From positions 3,596,001 to 3,660,000 of the forward strand of contig OZ244900.1 in the NCBI GenBank assembly GCA_965221595.1: DNA of 64,000 nucleotides, in the 5' to 3' direction. How positions within the stretch are numbered: the first letter of the stretch is position 1; each line of letters begins with the position of its first letter. The stretch comes from JAAXGX01 sp965221595. Its GTDB lineage: Bacteria; Acidobacteriota; Vicinamibacteria; Vicinamibacterales; UBA8438. Of this stretch, positions 34,421 to 41,845 are shown one piece after another. A program made the position numbers and the translations under genes. The notes below the pieces were generated by a model. The model had not been told where the DNA came from. It worked only from the letters and a program-made list of their open reading frames with translations, and ran no database searches.

Positions 34421-34482
34421 GTACTGGCTGCGGTTCGCGGTGCTGCAGATCGGCCCCGGTCGGCCCGCTGCCGGTCTCTGCC

Positions 34483-34512
34483 TTGACGCGGCATCCTCCG
34501 CGGCGACATGAT
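34483..34512 (+). promoter_or_regulatory. Duplicated promoter, copy 2
   Basis: TTGACG, 18 bases, then CATGAT, matching the site at 33099. It lies 27 bases upstream of the small membrane gene at 34540. Confidence 0.45.
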
Positions 34513-34539
34513 CGATTCGGAGCAGGCACGGTGACCGGC

Positions 34540-34734
34540 ATGGCTGGAGACGACGTCATGAACAGTCCCGTCACGCAGGCGCAGTTCGAGGCCTTCCTCG
34601 CCGAGTTCCGCCAGCTCAGGGAGAACTCGGTCACGAAGCACGACGTGTTTCAGGTCGTGCTTCTCGTGCAGACCGCCTACTTCGCGGTCGTCGTCGGCAC
34701 CATCGTCGTGCTGAATGTCGTCGACCTGCTCTGA
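34540..34734 (+). CDS. Small single-pass membrane protein
   Basis: A 64-residue protein with a polar helical N-terminus (PVTQAQFEAFLAEFRQLREN) and a C-terminal transmembrane helix (VVLLVQTAYFAVVVGTIVVL). A broken copy lies 1.4 kb upstream. A GTG three codons earlier (34531) is an alternative start. Unknown family; architecture similar to the coiled-coil gene at 32612. Confidence 0.55.
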   Translation: MAGDDVMNSPVTQAQFEAFLAEFRQLRENSVTKHDVFQVVLLVQTAYFAVVVGTIVVLNVVDLL

Positions 34735-34855
34735 GCGTCCCCCGGGGTCGGCGCACCCGCACCAGCGTCATTCACAGGAATCGAAATCCTGATGGCTGCG
34801 AATCAACTCGCGCAGGCCCGGGAAGGCTGGCCACTGATCGCTGCGACGCAGACTC

Positions 34856-35326
34856 CTACGGCGCCCGGAACGTGTCCGGCAGGATCGACTGGAACTGCAG
34901 GCCCCATCTGCCGTCCTGCTGCGTGATGATGAACAGCGACGGAACGGTGCGGTAGGGCGTGCCGTCCGGGCGGCGGCGGCTGAACACCACCTCGAAGTGC
35001 ACCTTGTCGGCGGCCACCTGCAGGGGCTCGGCGCGATCGATGGTGCTGTGGTCCCAACCTTCCGTCTGCCGGAGACGCGCGAAGTCGGTCACGACGTCGG
35101 CGGGACCTTCCCGCACGGTGACCTGCCCGTTGCGACCCAGGCTGAGCCGCGGGTAGTTGCAGGCTGCGGCGATGGCCTCGTTGTCCTCGGCGTTCCAGGC
35201 GCGGAAGTACTCGTCGAGCGCCGCCCGTGCGTCTTCCAGCGGGTCCTGTGCCGCTGCCGACACCGGCACCGCCATGGCGACGGCGACGGCGACGGCGAGC
35301 CCCGCGACCAACCTGAGCTTGCCCAT
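34856..35326 (-). CDS. Exported SnoaL/NTF2-like protein
   Basis: A 156-residue protein with a clear signal peptide (about 1-27, ending SAAAQ) and a cone-shaped NTF2-like domain recognised by FRAWNAEDNEAIAAACNYP and the C-terminal strand FIITQQDGRWGLQFQSI. The family binds or converts small molecules; no catalytic residue is evident. It lies 18 bases after the cyclase-family gene and probably shares its transcript, hinting at a joint substrate. Confidence 0.75.
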   Translation of the reverse strand: MGKLRLVAGLAVAVAVAMAVPVSAAAQDPLEDARAALDEYFRAWNAEDNEAIAAACNYPRLSLGRNGQVTVREGPADVVTDFARLRQTEGWDHSTIDRAEPLQVAADKVHFEVVFSRRRPDGTPYRTVPSLFIITQQDGRWGLQFQSILPDTFRAP

Positions 35327-35344
35327 GGGATGGGTCCTCTCCTG

Positions 35345-36307
35345 TCAGAAGATGGCGACTGGTACCACGGTCGATCCGGTGGCGCCCTGGAGCTTGAGCG
35401 GCTGCACGACGAAGGCGAACTCGTGCACCCCGGCCGCAGCCAGCTCGTCCAGGCGCATGCGCTCGACGAGGTGGATGCCGTGGACGACGAGCATCATCTG
35501 GTGAATCGGCAGCGAGACATCCGGGTCGGGGTTGGGCGAGACCTCGATCGGCTGGTTGTCCGCGCCGAGCAGCATGGGATCGTGTTCCACGAGCCACTCG
35601 GCCGCCGCGACGCCGATACCCGGGTTCGTCGCCATGAAGCGCTCGGCGTCCGTATCCCAGAGCACGCCCCAGCCAGTGTGGATCAGCACGGCGTCGCCGG
35701 GCTCGAGGGCCACGCCCTGCCGGTCGAGCGCCTGCTGCAGGTCGTCGACCGTGATCTCGTAGCGGTCGGGCAGCATGTCGACGCCCTTGAGCGCCGCCAC
35801 GTCGATCAGCACGCCGCGGGTCATGAGCGTGCCGACGTTCTCGACGCCCAGTCGCGTGAAGCCGTCGCGAGTCATGACCTCGTTCTGGTCGAAGCAGTTG
35901 TAGAGGCTGTCGCCGATGGTCTGGTGGGCGAAGCCGTCGAACTGCGTGCCCACCTGGCCCATCTCGGCGACGACGAGCTCCTCGTTCGAGGCGCGGCGGT
36001 TCGTGCCGGCGGGCGGGCCGGTCGGCTTCATGTAGAGGTCGAAGTGGCGGTTGCCGAGGGGTATCGCCCCGTGCAGCACCTGCCCGAGCTCGACCACCCG
36101 TCCGGTGCGGATCAGGCCCGCCGCTCGCAGCACGGTTTCGGGCCCCATGTGGTTGGCGGCACCCCGCTCGTCGCCCGCCCCCCACTTGCTGGGGCAGCGC
36201 TCGTCGGGCGGCGGCGGCGACCACGACTGCGCCGCGGCGGGTGCGCCGACCGCGAAGGTGAGCGCGGCCGAGGCGAGGGTGACGGCGGCCGAGGTAGTGA
36301 ATCGCAT
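35345..36307 (-). CDS. Exported cyclase-family hydrolase (kynurenine formamidase-like)
   Basis: A 320-residue protein with a signal peptide (1-27). The cyclase family uses a metal bound by HxGTHxD-x-PxH; here the region reads QFDGFAHQTIGDS, so the motif is only partly kept, while GDAVLIHTGWG later matches the family. Substrates of relatives include formylkynurenine and cyclic amides. A MITE-like repeat lies 30 bases upstream of its ATG and may affect its promoter. Confidence 0.75.
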   Translation of the reverse strand: MRFTTSAAVTLASAALTFAVGAPAAAQSWSPPPPDERCPSKWGAGDERGAANHMGPETVLRAAGLIRTGRVVELGQVLHGAIPLGNRHFDLYMKPTGPPAGTNRRASNEELVVAEMGQVGTQFDGFAHQTIGDSLYNCFDQNEVMTRDGFTRLGVENVGTLMTRGVLIDVAALKGVDMLPDRYEITVDDLQQALDRQGVALEPGDAVLIHTGWGVLWDTDAERFMATNPGIGVAAAEWLVEHDPMLLGADNQPIEVSPNPDPDVSLPIHQMMLVVHGIHLVERMRLDELAAAGVHEFAFVVQPLKLQGATGSTVVPVAIF

Positions 36308-36336
36308 GCCTTCCTCCCTGAATGGTCGGGCCCTGG

Positions 36337-36403
36337 CTGGCAGCCCGTGGCAATAGTCCCCGCCCATCGCGGTGCGACGCGGGGTTTCACCAAGGGCTGC
36401 TAG
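36337..36403. mobile_element. MITE-like dispersed repeat, copy C (internally deleted)
   Basis: A 67-bp derivative with the same ends as copies A and B: CTGGCAGCCCGTGGCAATAG on the left and GGTTTCACCAAGGGCTGCTAG-type sequence on the right. The central 100 bases are missing. Such deletion derivatives are typical of non-autonomous elements. Confidence 0.65.
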
Positions 36404-36442
36404 AGTCTAAACTACCCGGCCATTCGCAGGGGCGGGCGGCGT

Positions 36443-36472
36443 TTGACAGTCTCGCGGCGGCTGCACTAAGGT
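36443..36472 (+). promoter_or_regulatory. Histidine-operon promoter
   Basis: A perfect TTGACA at 36443 and TAAGGT at 36467 with an 18-base spacer. Transcription would start near 36479, four bases before the leader-peptide ATG, so the leader itself would be nearly leaderless. Confidence 0.5.
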
Positions 36473-36482
36473 ACGCGGCAGC

Positions 36483-36551
36483 ATGCGGTGCCCAGACCAC
36501 CATTCGGATCATCATCGGCCGCGACATGGCGGGCACAGGTGGTGCGCGTGA
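36483..36551 (+). CDS. His-rich attenuator leader peptide
   Basis: A 22-residue frame, MRCPDHHSDHHRPRHGGHRW followed by Cys-Ala, with six His codons (6, 7, 10, 11, 15, 18). It lies 90 bases before hisI and is followed by mutually exclusive hairpins and a terminator. A His share of 27% is far above chance, and the position matches the hisL peptide of enteric bacteria, where stalling at His codons signals histidine shortage. It is not a run of consecutive His as in E. coli. Confidence 0.7.
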   Translation: MRCPDHHSDHHRPRHGGHRWCA

Positions 36552-36587
36552 GCTGAGGCGAGAGAATCGGGATTGTTGGCGCACCAC
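36539..36587 (+). promoter_or_regulatory. Attenuator pairing segments
   Basis: GTGGTGCGC (36539-36547, overlapping the leader stop region) pairs perfectly with GCGCACCAC (36579-36587). In the loop, GGCGAG (36557-36562) can pair with CTCGCC (36593-36598), the left arm of the terminator, to form an antiterminator. A ribosome at the leader stop would cover GGCGAG and allow termination; one stalled at the His codons would leave it free. Confidence 0.6.
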
Positions 36588-36590
36588 ACG

Positions 36591-36621
36591 GCCTCGCCGA
36601 ACATCCGGCGAGGCTTTTTTT
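36591..36621 (+). terminator. Intrinsic terminator of the his attenuator
   Basis: GCCTCGCCG pairs with CGGCGAGGC around a six-base loop, followed at once by seven T. It lies 21 bases before hisI with no gene ending there, so it acts within the leader and is the termination half of the attenuator. Confidence 0.85.
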
Positions 36622-36642
36622 GTTGCGCGCGGAGACCACGCG

Positions 36643-36975
36643 ATGAACTTTTCGAAACTCGACGGGCTGATTCCAGCGGTCATCCAGGACGACGAGACCA
36701 ACGAGGTGTTGATGGTGGGCTTCATGAACCAGCAGGCACTAGACCGTACCACCGCCTCGGGGTTCGCCACGTTCTTCAGCCGCACCCGCAACACGCTCTG
36801 GACGAAGGGCGAGACCTCGGGCAACCGACTGCAGGTGATACGCATCCTGACCGACTGCGACGACGACACGGTGCTGGTGCGCGTCAAGCGCCTCGGGGAG
36901 GGCAACGTCTGCCACACGGGGACGCGCTCCTGCTTCGTCCGCGATCTCGATGCCGCCGCGGTGAGCGTGTCATGA
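36643..36975 (+). CDS. hisI: Phosphoribosyl-AMP cyclohydrolase
   Basis: Third step of histidine synthesis, opening the adenine ring of PR-AMP with zinc. The 110-residue protein has the single-domain HisI form with TDCDDDTVLVRV and VCHTGTRSCF, which supply the zinc Cys. The HisE pyrophosphatase domain is not fused and not found in the cluster. First gene of the operon; its stop overlaps hisG (ATGA). Confidence 0.93.
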   Translation: MNFSKLDGLIPAVIQDDETNEVLMVGFMNQQALDRTTASGFATFFSRTRNTLWTKGETSGNRLQVIRILTDCDDDTVLVRVKRLGEGNVCHTGTRSCFVRDLDAAAVSVS

Positions 36976-37853
36976 AGCTGCGGCTTGGACTCCCCAAGGG
37001 GTCGCTGCAGGACTCCACCGTGCAGCTCTTCGCACGGGCGGGCTTCAACATCTACATCAGCCCGCGCTCGTACTTCCCCACCATCGACGATCCGGAGATC
37101 GAGTGCACGCTGATCCGCGCCCAGGAGATGGCGCGCTACGTGGCCGTCGACGCGGTCGACGCCGGGCTGACCGGACAGGACTGGATTGCCGAGCATCAGG
37201 CGGCTACCGGCGACCGGGTCGTCACCATCGCGGACCTGATCTACTCGAAGCAGAGCTTCCGCAAGGTCCGCTGGGTGCTGGCAGTGCCCGAGGATGCCCG
37301 CTTCCGCACGCCGGAGGACCTGGAGGGGGCCACCATCGCAACCGAACTGGTGCGCGCCACCGAGTCGTACTTCGCTGCCCGGAACGTGCGGGTCAACGTC
37401 GAGTTTTCCTGGGGGGCGACCGAGGTGAAGCCGCCGGAGTTGGCCGACGCCATCGTGGAAGCGACCGAGACGGGCTCGACGCTGCGCGCCAACCACTTGC
37501 GCATCATCGACACGATCCTGGAATCGAACCCGCAGCTCATCGCCAGCGAGGCCGCCGCCGCCGATCCGTGGAAGCGGCAGAAGCTCGACAACATCGCGCT
37601 GCTGCTCAGGGCCGGCATCGAGGCGCAGGAGCGCGTGGGGCTGATGCTCAACGTGCAACGGGCCGACCTGAGCGGCATCCTGACCCTGCTGCCGGCGCTG
37701 CAGCGTCCGACCGTGGCGCCGCTGAGCGACGACGATTGGGTGTCCATCAACACGGTGCTCGACGAGCGCACCGTGCGCGAGCTGATCCCCAAGCTGAAGG
37801 CCGCGGGCGGCCACGGCATCGTGGAGTATCCTCTGAGCAAGATCGTGCTCTAG
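36972..37853 (+). CDS. hisG: ATP phosphoribosyltransferase, long form
   Basis: First and regulated step of histidine synthesis, joining PRPP and ATP. The 293-residue chain has the catalytic domain (MKLRLGLPKGSLQDST..., GLTGQDWIAE) and the C-terminal ACT-like domain (LMLNVQRADLSGILTLLPAL) that binds histidine for feedback. The long form needs no HisZ. Second gene of the operon, overlapping hisI. Confidence 0.94.
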   Translation: MKLRLGLPKGSLQDSTVQLFARAGFNIYISPRSYFPTIDDPEIECTLIRAQEMARYVAVDAVDAGLTGQDWIAEHQAATGDRVVTIADLIYSKQSFRKVRWVLAVPEDARFRTPEDLEGATIATELVRATESYFAARNVRVNVEFSWGATEVKPPELADAIVEATETGSTLRANHLRIIDTILESNPQLIASEAAAADPWKRQKLDNIALLLRAGIEAQERVGLMLNVQRADLSGILTLLPALQRPTVAPLSDDDWVSINTVLDERTVRELIPKLKAAGGHGIVEYPLSKIVL

Positions 37854-37894
37854 TCCGCCCGCGCAACGGCGCGGACTCGGCCCTGCGAACCGGT

Positions 37895-39130
37895 ATGCAG
37901 GTCACCTCCTCTTCCAACGCACGCACCCGGCGGCGGCTGCTCGACCGGCAGCAGGCGTCCGACCCGGACGTGGCCCGGCGCGTCGCCCGCATCGTCGCGG
38001 GCGTCAGGCGTCGCGGCGACGCCGCGCTCGGCGATTACGTCCGGCGGCTCGACGGCTGGAGCGGGCCGCTCGAGGTCCCGCCCGACGAGATGCGCCAGGT
38101 CGCAGCGGATGTGCCGCCGGCCGTTCGGCGCGCCCTCAAGGCCGCCGCCCGGCACCTGCGGCGCATCGCCAAGCGGCAGGTGCCGCAGGGCTGGAGGGTG
38201 TCCACGGCGCCCGGCGTCGTCGTCGAGCAGCGCGTCACGCCGCTCGGGCGCGTCGGCTGCTACGTGCCGGGCGGACGCTACCCGCTGCCATCGTCGCTGC
38301 TGATGACGGCGATCCCGGCCCGCGTCGCCGGCGTGGCCGAGGTGATCGCCGCCAGCCCGAGCCTCGATCCGACCGTCTGCGCGGCCGCGTTGGAGGCGGG
38401 CGTGTCGCGGCTGTTCCGGATGGGCGGCGCGCACGCGGTCGCCGCGCTGGCGTACGGGACGGCGACGGTGCCGCGAGTCGAGAAGATTGTCGGCCCCGGC
38501 AACGTCTGGGTCGCCGCCGCGAAGGCGCTCGTCGCGACCGACTGCCCCATCGACTTTCTGGCCGGGCCGACCGAGATCGTCATCGTGGCGAGCGAGGGCA
38601 ACGCGGCGTGGCTCGCGGCCGACCTGGTGGCGCAGGCCGAGCACGATCCGGACGCACGCGCCGTGCTGCTGACGCCCGCTGCGGACCTGGCGCGCGCTGT
38701 GGCGCGCGAGGTCGATCGCCAGCTCGCCGAGCATCCCGCGGCACGGCCGTCCATCGAGAGCCACGGCCTGGCGGTGGTCACCGCCAGCCTGGACGAGGCC
38801 GTCGAGCTGGCCAACGAGATCGCCCCGGAGCACGCGGTCTGCGACCTGGAGACGGTCGCGCAACGCCTCACGCGGGCCGGCACCGTCTTCGTCGGCGCCT
38901 ACGGTGCGCAGGCGGCGGGCGACTACGCCACGGGTTCGAACCACGTCCTGCCCACCGGTGGCGCGGCCCGGTTCCGCGGCGGCCTCGGCGCGGCCGACTT
39001 CGTGCGCGTCGGCAGCGTCCAGCGCCTGACGGGCCCGGGACTCCGCCGGCTGGCGCCCACCATCATCTCGCTGGCCAACGCGGAGGGCCTGACGGCCCAC
39101 GCGGCATCGGTCGCCGTCAGGCTGCGATGA
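37895..39130 (+). CDS. hisD: Histidinol dehydrogenase
   Basis: Last two oxidations of histidine synthesis, with NAD and zinc. The 411-residue protein has VGCYVPGGRYPLPSSLLM, VEKIVGPGNVWVAAAK, AEHDPDARAVLLT and the C-terminal GNHVLPTGG-like TGSNHVLPTGG. Catalytic His are in these motifs. It starts 42 bases after hisG and overlaps hisB by four. Confidence 0.95.
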   Translation: MQVTSSSNARTRRRLLDRQQASDPDVARRVARIVAGVRRRGDAALGDYVRRLDGWSGPLEVPPDEMRQVAADVPPAVRRALKAAARHLRRIAKRQVPQGWRVSTAPGVVVEQRVTPLGRVGCYVPGGRYPLPSSLLMTAIPARVAGVAEVIAASPSLDPTVCAAALEAGVSRLFRMGGAHAVAALAYGTATVPRVEKIVGPGNVWVAAAKALVATDCPIDFLAGPTEIVIVASEGNAAWLAADLVAQAEHDPDARAVLLTPAADLARAVAREVDRQLAEHPAARPSIESHGLAVVTASLDEAVELANEIAPEHAVCDLETVAQRLTRAGTVFVGAYGAQAAGDYATGSNHVLPTGGAARFRGGLGAADFVRVGSVQRLTGPGLRRLAPTIISLANAEGLTAHAASVAVRLR

Positions 39131-39726
39131 GCGCGCCGGCCCGCCGCGCCCGGATCGACCGCCGCACCCGCGAGACACGCATCGCCCTGCAGCTCGACCT
39201 CGACGGCCGGGGAGAATTCGAGGTGCGCACCGGCATCCGCTTCCTGGATCACATGCTGGAGCTGGTGGCGCGGCACGGCGTCATGGACTTGACGCTGGAC
39301 GCGCAGGGCGACCTCGACGTCGATCAGCACCACACCGTCGAGGACGTCGGCATTGCGCTCGGCGAGGCGGTGAGCCGGGCGCTGGGGTCGCGGCGCGGGA
39401 TCAACCGCGCGGGCTACTTCGTCATGCCGATGGACGAGACGCTCGGCGTGGCCGCCCTCGATCTCGGCGGGCGCGTGCACACGGTCGTGGACTTGCGCGT
39501 GCGCGCGCGGCTCGTGGGCGACCTGCAGACCGAGCTGGTGACCGACTTCTTCGAGGGGTTCGCCCAGGGCGCGCGGGCCAACGTGCACCTCAAGGTGCTC
39601 TACGGCCGCTCCAGCCACCATAAGGTGGAGGCGGTCTTCAAGGCGTTCGCGCGCGCACTGCGCGTGGCCTGCTCGCGCGACCGCCAGCTCGGCGAGAGCC
39701 TGCCCAGCACGAAGGGACTGCTGTGA
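39127..39726 (+). CDS. hisB: Imidazoleglycerol-phosphate dehydratase
   Basis: Dehydrates IGP to imidazole-acetol phosphate using manganese. The 199-residue single-function form has FLDHMLELVARHGVMDL, DQHHTVEDVGIALGEAV and SSHHKVEAVFKAFARAL, the metal-binding His/Glu motifs. No histidinol-phosphatase domain is fused. Its ATG overlaps the hisD stop. Confidence 0.95.
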   Translation: MSAPARRARIDRRTRETRIALQLDLDGRGEFEVRTGIRFLDHMLELVARHGVMDLTLDAQGDLDVDQHHTVEDVGIALGEAVSRALGSRRGINRAGYFVMPMDETLGVAALDLGGRVHTVVDLRVRARLVGDLQTELVTDFFEGFAQGARANVHLKVLYGRSSHHKVEAVFKAFARALRVACSRDRQLGESLPSTKGLL

Positions 39727-39736
39727 GATCGGCACG

Positions 39737-40354
39737 ATGATTGCCTTGATCGACTACGGCGCCGGGAACCTGACGTCGGTCAGGAAGGCCCTGCGGCATC
39801 TCGGCGCGCCGTTCGCGACGCCTGGCTCGCCGGCCGAGCTGGCCGGCCTGTCGGCGGTCATCGTGCCAGGCGTCGGGAACTTCGAAGCCACGGCGGCCCT
39901 CGCACCGGACTGGCGCGCGGCCATCGCCGATGCCGTAGGACACGGCACCCCGTTGCTGGGCATCTGCCTGGGCCTGCAGTGGCTCTTCGAAGGCAGCGAG
40001 GAGGCCCCGCGCGTGGGCGGACTGGCGACGATGCCCGGCACCTGCGCGCTGCTTCGCGGCGACGACTACGACGGCTTCGGCCGGTTCAAGGTGCCGCACG
40101 TAGGCTGGAACAGCCTGCACCGCACGCGTGACTCGTGGCTGCTCGCGGGCGTGCGCGAGGGCGATCAGGTCTACTTCACGCACTCGTACGCCGCGCCGGT
40201 CACCGCCGATTGCGTGGCCTCGACGCGCTACGGCGTCGATTTCGCCAGCGCCGTCCAGCGGGACCACGTCGCGGGCGTTCAGTTCCACCCCGAGAAGTCG
40301 GGCGCGGTCGGCCTGCGCATCCTCGGCAATTTCCTCGCGCGGGTGCCGGCGTGA
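39737..40354 (+). CDS. hisH: Imidazole glycerol phosphate synthase, glutaminase subunit
   Basis: Class I glutamine amidotransferase that feeds ammonia to HisF. Cys77 in GICLGLQWLFEGSEEA is the nucleophile; HVGWNSL and QFHPEKSG (with the catalytic His and Glu) follow. 205 residues, normal length. It lies between hisB and hisF, matching the enzyme complex. Confidence 0.95.
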   Translation: MIALIDYGAGNLTSVRKALRHLGAPFATPGSPAELAGLSAVIVPGVGNFEATAALAPDWRAAIADAVGHGTPLLGICLGLQWLFEGSEEAPRVGGLATMPGTCALLRGDDYDGFGRFKVPHVGWNSLHRTRDSWLLAGVREGDQVYFTHSYAAPVTADCVASTRYGVDFASAVQRDHVAGVQFHPEKSGAVGLRILGNFLARVPA

Positions 40355-40385
40355 AGGCCGATCTTCCCGCGCGCCTGTGATTGCG

Positions 40386-41141
40386 ATGCTCTCCAAACGC
40401 ATCATCGCGTGCCTCGATGTCCGCGACGGCCAGGTCGTCAAGGGCATCAATTTCGAGGGGCTGCGCTCGGCCGGCGACCCGGCCGCGCTGGCGCGGCGCT
40501 ACAACCGCGAGGGCATCGACGAGGTGGTCATCCTCGATGTCACCGCGACCATCGAGAAGCGCAAGGCCATGGCCCGCACCATCCGGGCGGTGGCCCAGGA
40601 GATCTTCTTGCCGCTCTGCGTCGGGGGCGGCATCAACGACGAGGCGCACGCGGACGCGGCCATCGAAGCCGGCGCCGACAAGGTGAGCCTGAACACCGCC
40701 GCCATCGCCCGCCCCGAGCTGCTGACGGCCCTGGCCCGGCGCTACGGCAGTCAGGCCGTCATCGTGGCCATCGACGCGAAGCGCGAGGGCGGCGACTTCC
40801 GCATTTACGTCCGCAGCGGCCGGCAGGCCACGGAGCGCGACGCCGTCGAGTGGGCCCGCGAGGCGGCCGACCGCGGCGCGGGCGAGGTCCTGCTGACCTC
40901 GATCGATCGCGACGGGACGAAGAGCGGGTTCGACTGCGAGCTGACGGCGGCGGTCTCCGAGGCCGTCTCCATTCCGGTCATCGCCTCCGGCGGGGCCGGT
41001 ACGTTCGATCACTTCGTGGACGTGTTCAAGGCAGGCCGGGCCGACGCCGCGCTGGCCGCGTCCATCTTCCACTATGCCGAGCGCGCGGTCGTCGACCTCA
41101 AGCAACACCTGGCAGCGCGGGGCATACCGGTCAGGCACTGA
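40386..41141 (+). CDS. hisF: Imidazole glycerol phosphate synthase, cyclase subunit
   Basis: A 251-residue TIM barrel that makes IGP and AICAR. Catalytic Asp residues are in IIACLDVRDGQVVKG and LLTSIDRDGTKSGFD; CVGGGI and IASGGAGTF bind phosphates. The order hisH-hisF-hisA puts hisF ahead of hisA, the reverse of the E. coli order. Confidence 0.95.
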   Translation: MLSKRIIACLDVRDGQVVKGINFEGLRSAGDPAALARRYNREGIDEVVILDVTATIEKRKAMARTIRAVAQEIFLPLCVGGGINDEAHADAAIEAGADKVSLNTAAIARPELLTALARRYGSQAVIVAIDAKREGGDFRIYVRSGRQATERDAVEWAREAADRGAGEVLLTSIDRDGTKSGFDCELTAAVSEAVSIPVIASGGAGTFDHFVDVFKAGRADAALAASIFHYAERAVVDLKQHLAARGIPVRH

Positions 41142-41149
41142 CGCCTGCG

Positions 41150-41842
41150 ATGCTCATACCTTCCATCGACCTCAAGGGCGGCCAGGTCGTGCAGCTCATC
41201 CAGGGCGAGCGGCCCGCCCTTGCGACGGACGACATCGCGGCCTGGGTGCGCAGGTTCCAGGGCTTCCCCCGCGTGCAACTCATCGACCTCGACGCCGCCC
41301 TGGGCTCCGGCACCAACGACCCGCTCGTGCGGCACATCGCGCCGCAGCTCCCCTGCCGCGTCGGCGGCGGGATCCGCAGCGTCGAACGTGCCCGCGCCGT
41401 GCTCGACTACGGCGCCACGGCGGTCATCGTCGGCTCGTCCCTGTTTCGCGCCGGCCGGCCCGATCCGGCCTTCGCCGCAGCGCTCGCCGCGGCGGTCGGA
41501 CGCGAGCGGATCATCGCCGCGGTCGACAGCAAGGGCGGCCAGGTGGTCGTCAAGGGCTGGACGCAACGGGCGGGGCTGACCGCGGTGGACGCGGTCAGGC
41601 AGCTCGAGCCGTACTGCGACGAGTTCCTCTACACGCACGTCGACAAGGAGGGGCTGATGCAGGGCACGGACCTGGACGCGATCATGGCGGTGCGGCGCGC
41701 GACGAGCCGGCGGCTCACGGCGGCCGGCGGCATCACGACGCAGGCCGAGATCGACGCGCTCGATGCGGAGGGGATCGACGCCGTCGTCGGCATGGCCATC
41801 TACACGGGCCGGCTGCCGATCCCGGACATGTCCGTAGACTGA
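41150..41842 (+). CDS. hisA: Phosphoribosylformimino-AICAR-P isomerase
   Basis: A 230-residue TIM barrel, the fourth step of the pathway. IPSIDLKGGQVVQL has the catalytic Asp (Asp7), CRVGGGIRSVE and TAAGGITTQAEID are the phosphate sites, and the second Asp lies in the THVDKEGLMQGTD block. That block differs from the usual DGT-x-G of HisA, so the enzyme is a divergent type. It starts eight bases after hisF and ends the operon. Confidence 0.9.
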   Translation: MLIPSIDLKGGQVVQLIQGERPALATDDIAAWVRRFQGFPRVQLIDLDAALGSGTNDPLVRHIAPQLPCRVGGGIRSVERARAVLDYGATAVIVGSSLFRAGRPDPAFAAALAAAVGRERIIAAVDSKGGQVVVKGWTQRAGLTAVDAVRQLEPYCDEFLYTHVDKEGLMQGTDLDAIMAVRRATSRRLTAAGGITTQAEIDALDAEGIDAVVGMAIYTGRLPIPDMSVD

Positions 41843-41845
41843 ACG

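Noticed and set aside
36591..36621. Terminator of the upstream cyclase gene
   Set aside because: That gene runs on the opposite strand and away from this site; the T-run is on the plus strand in front of hisI.
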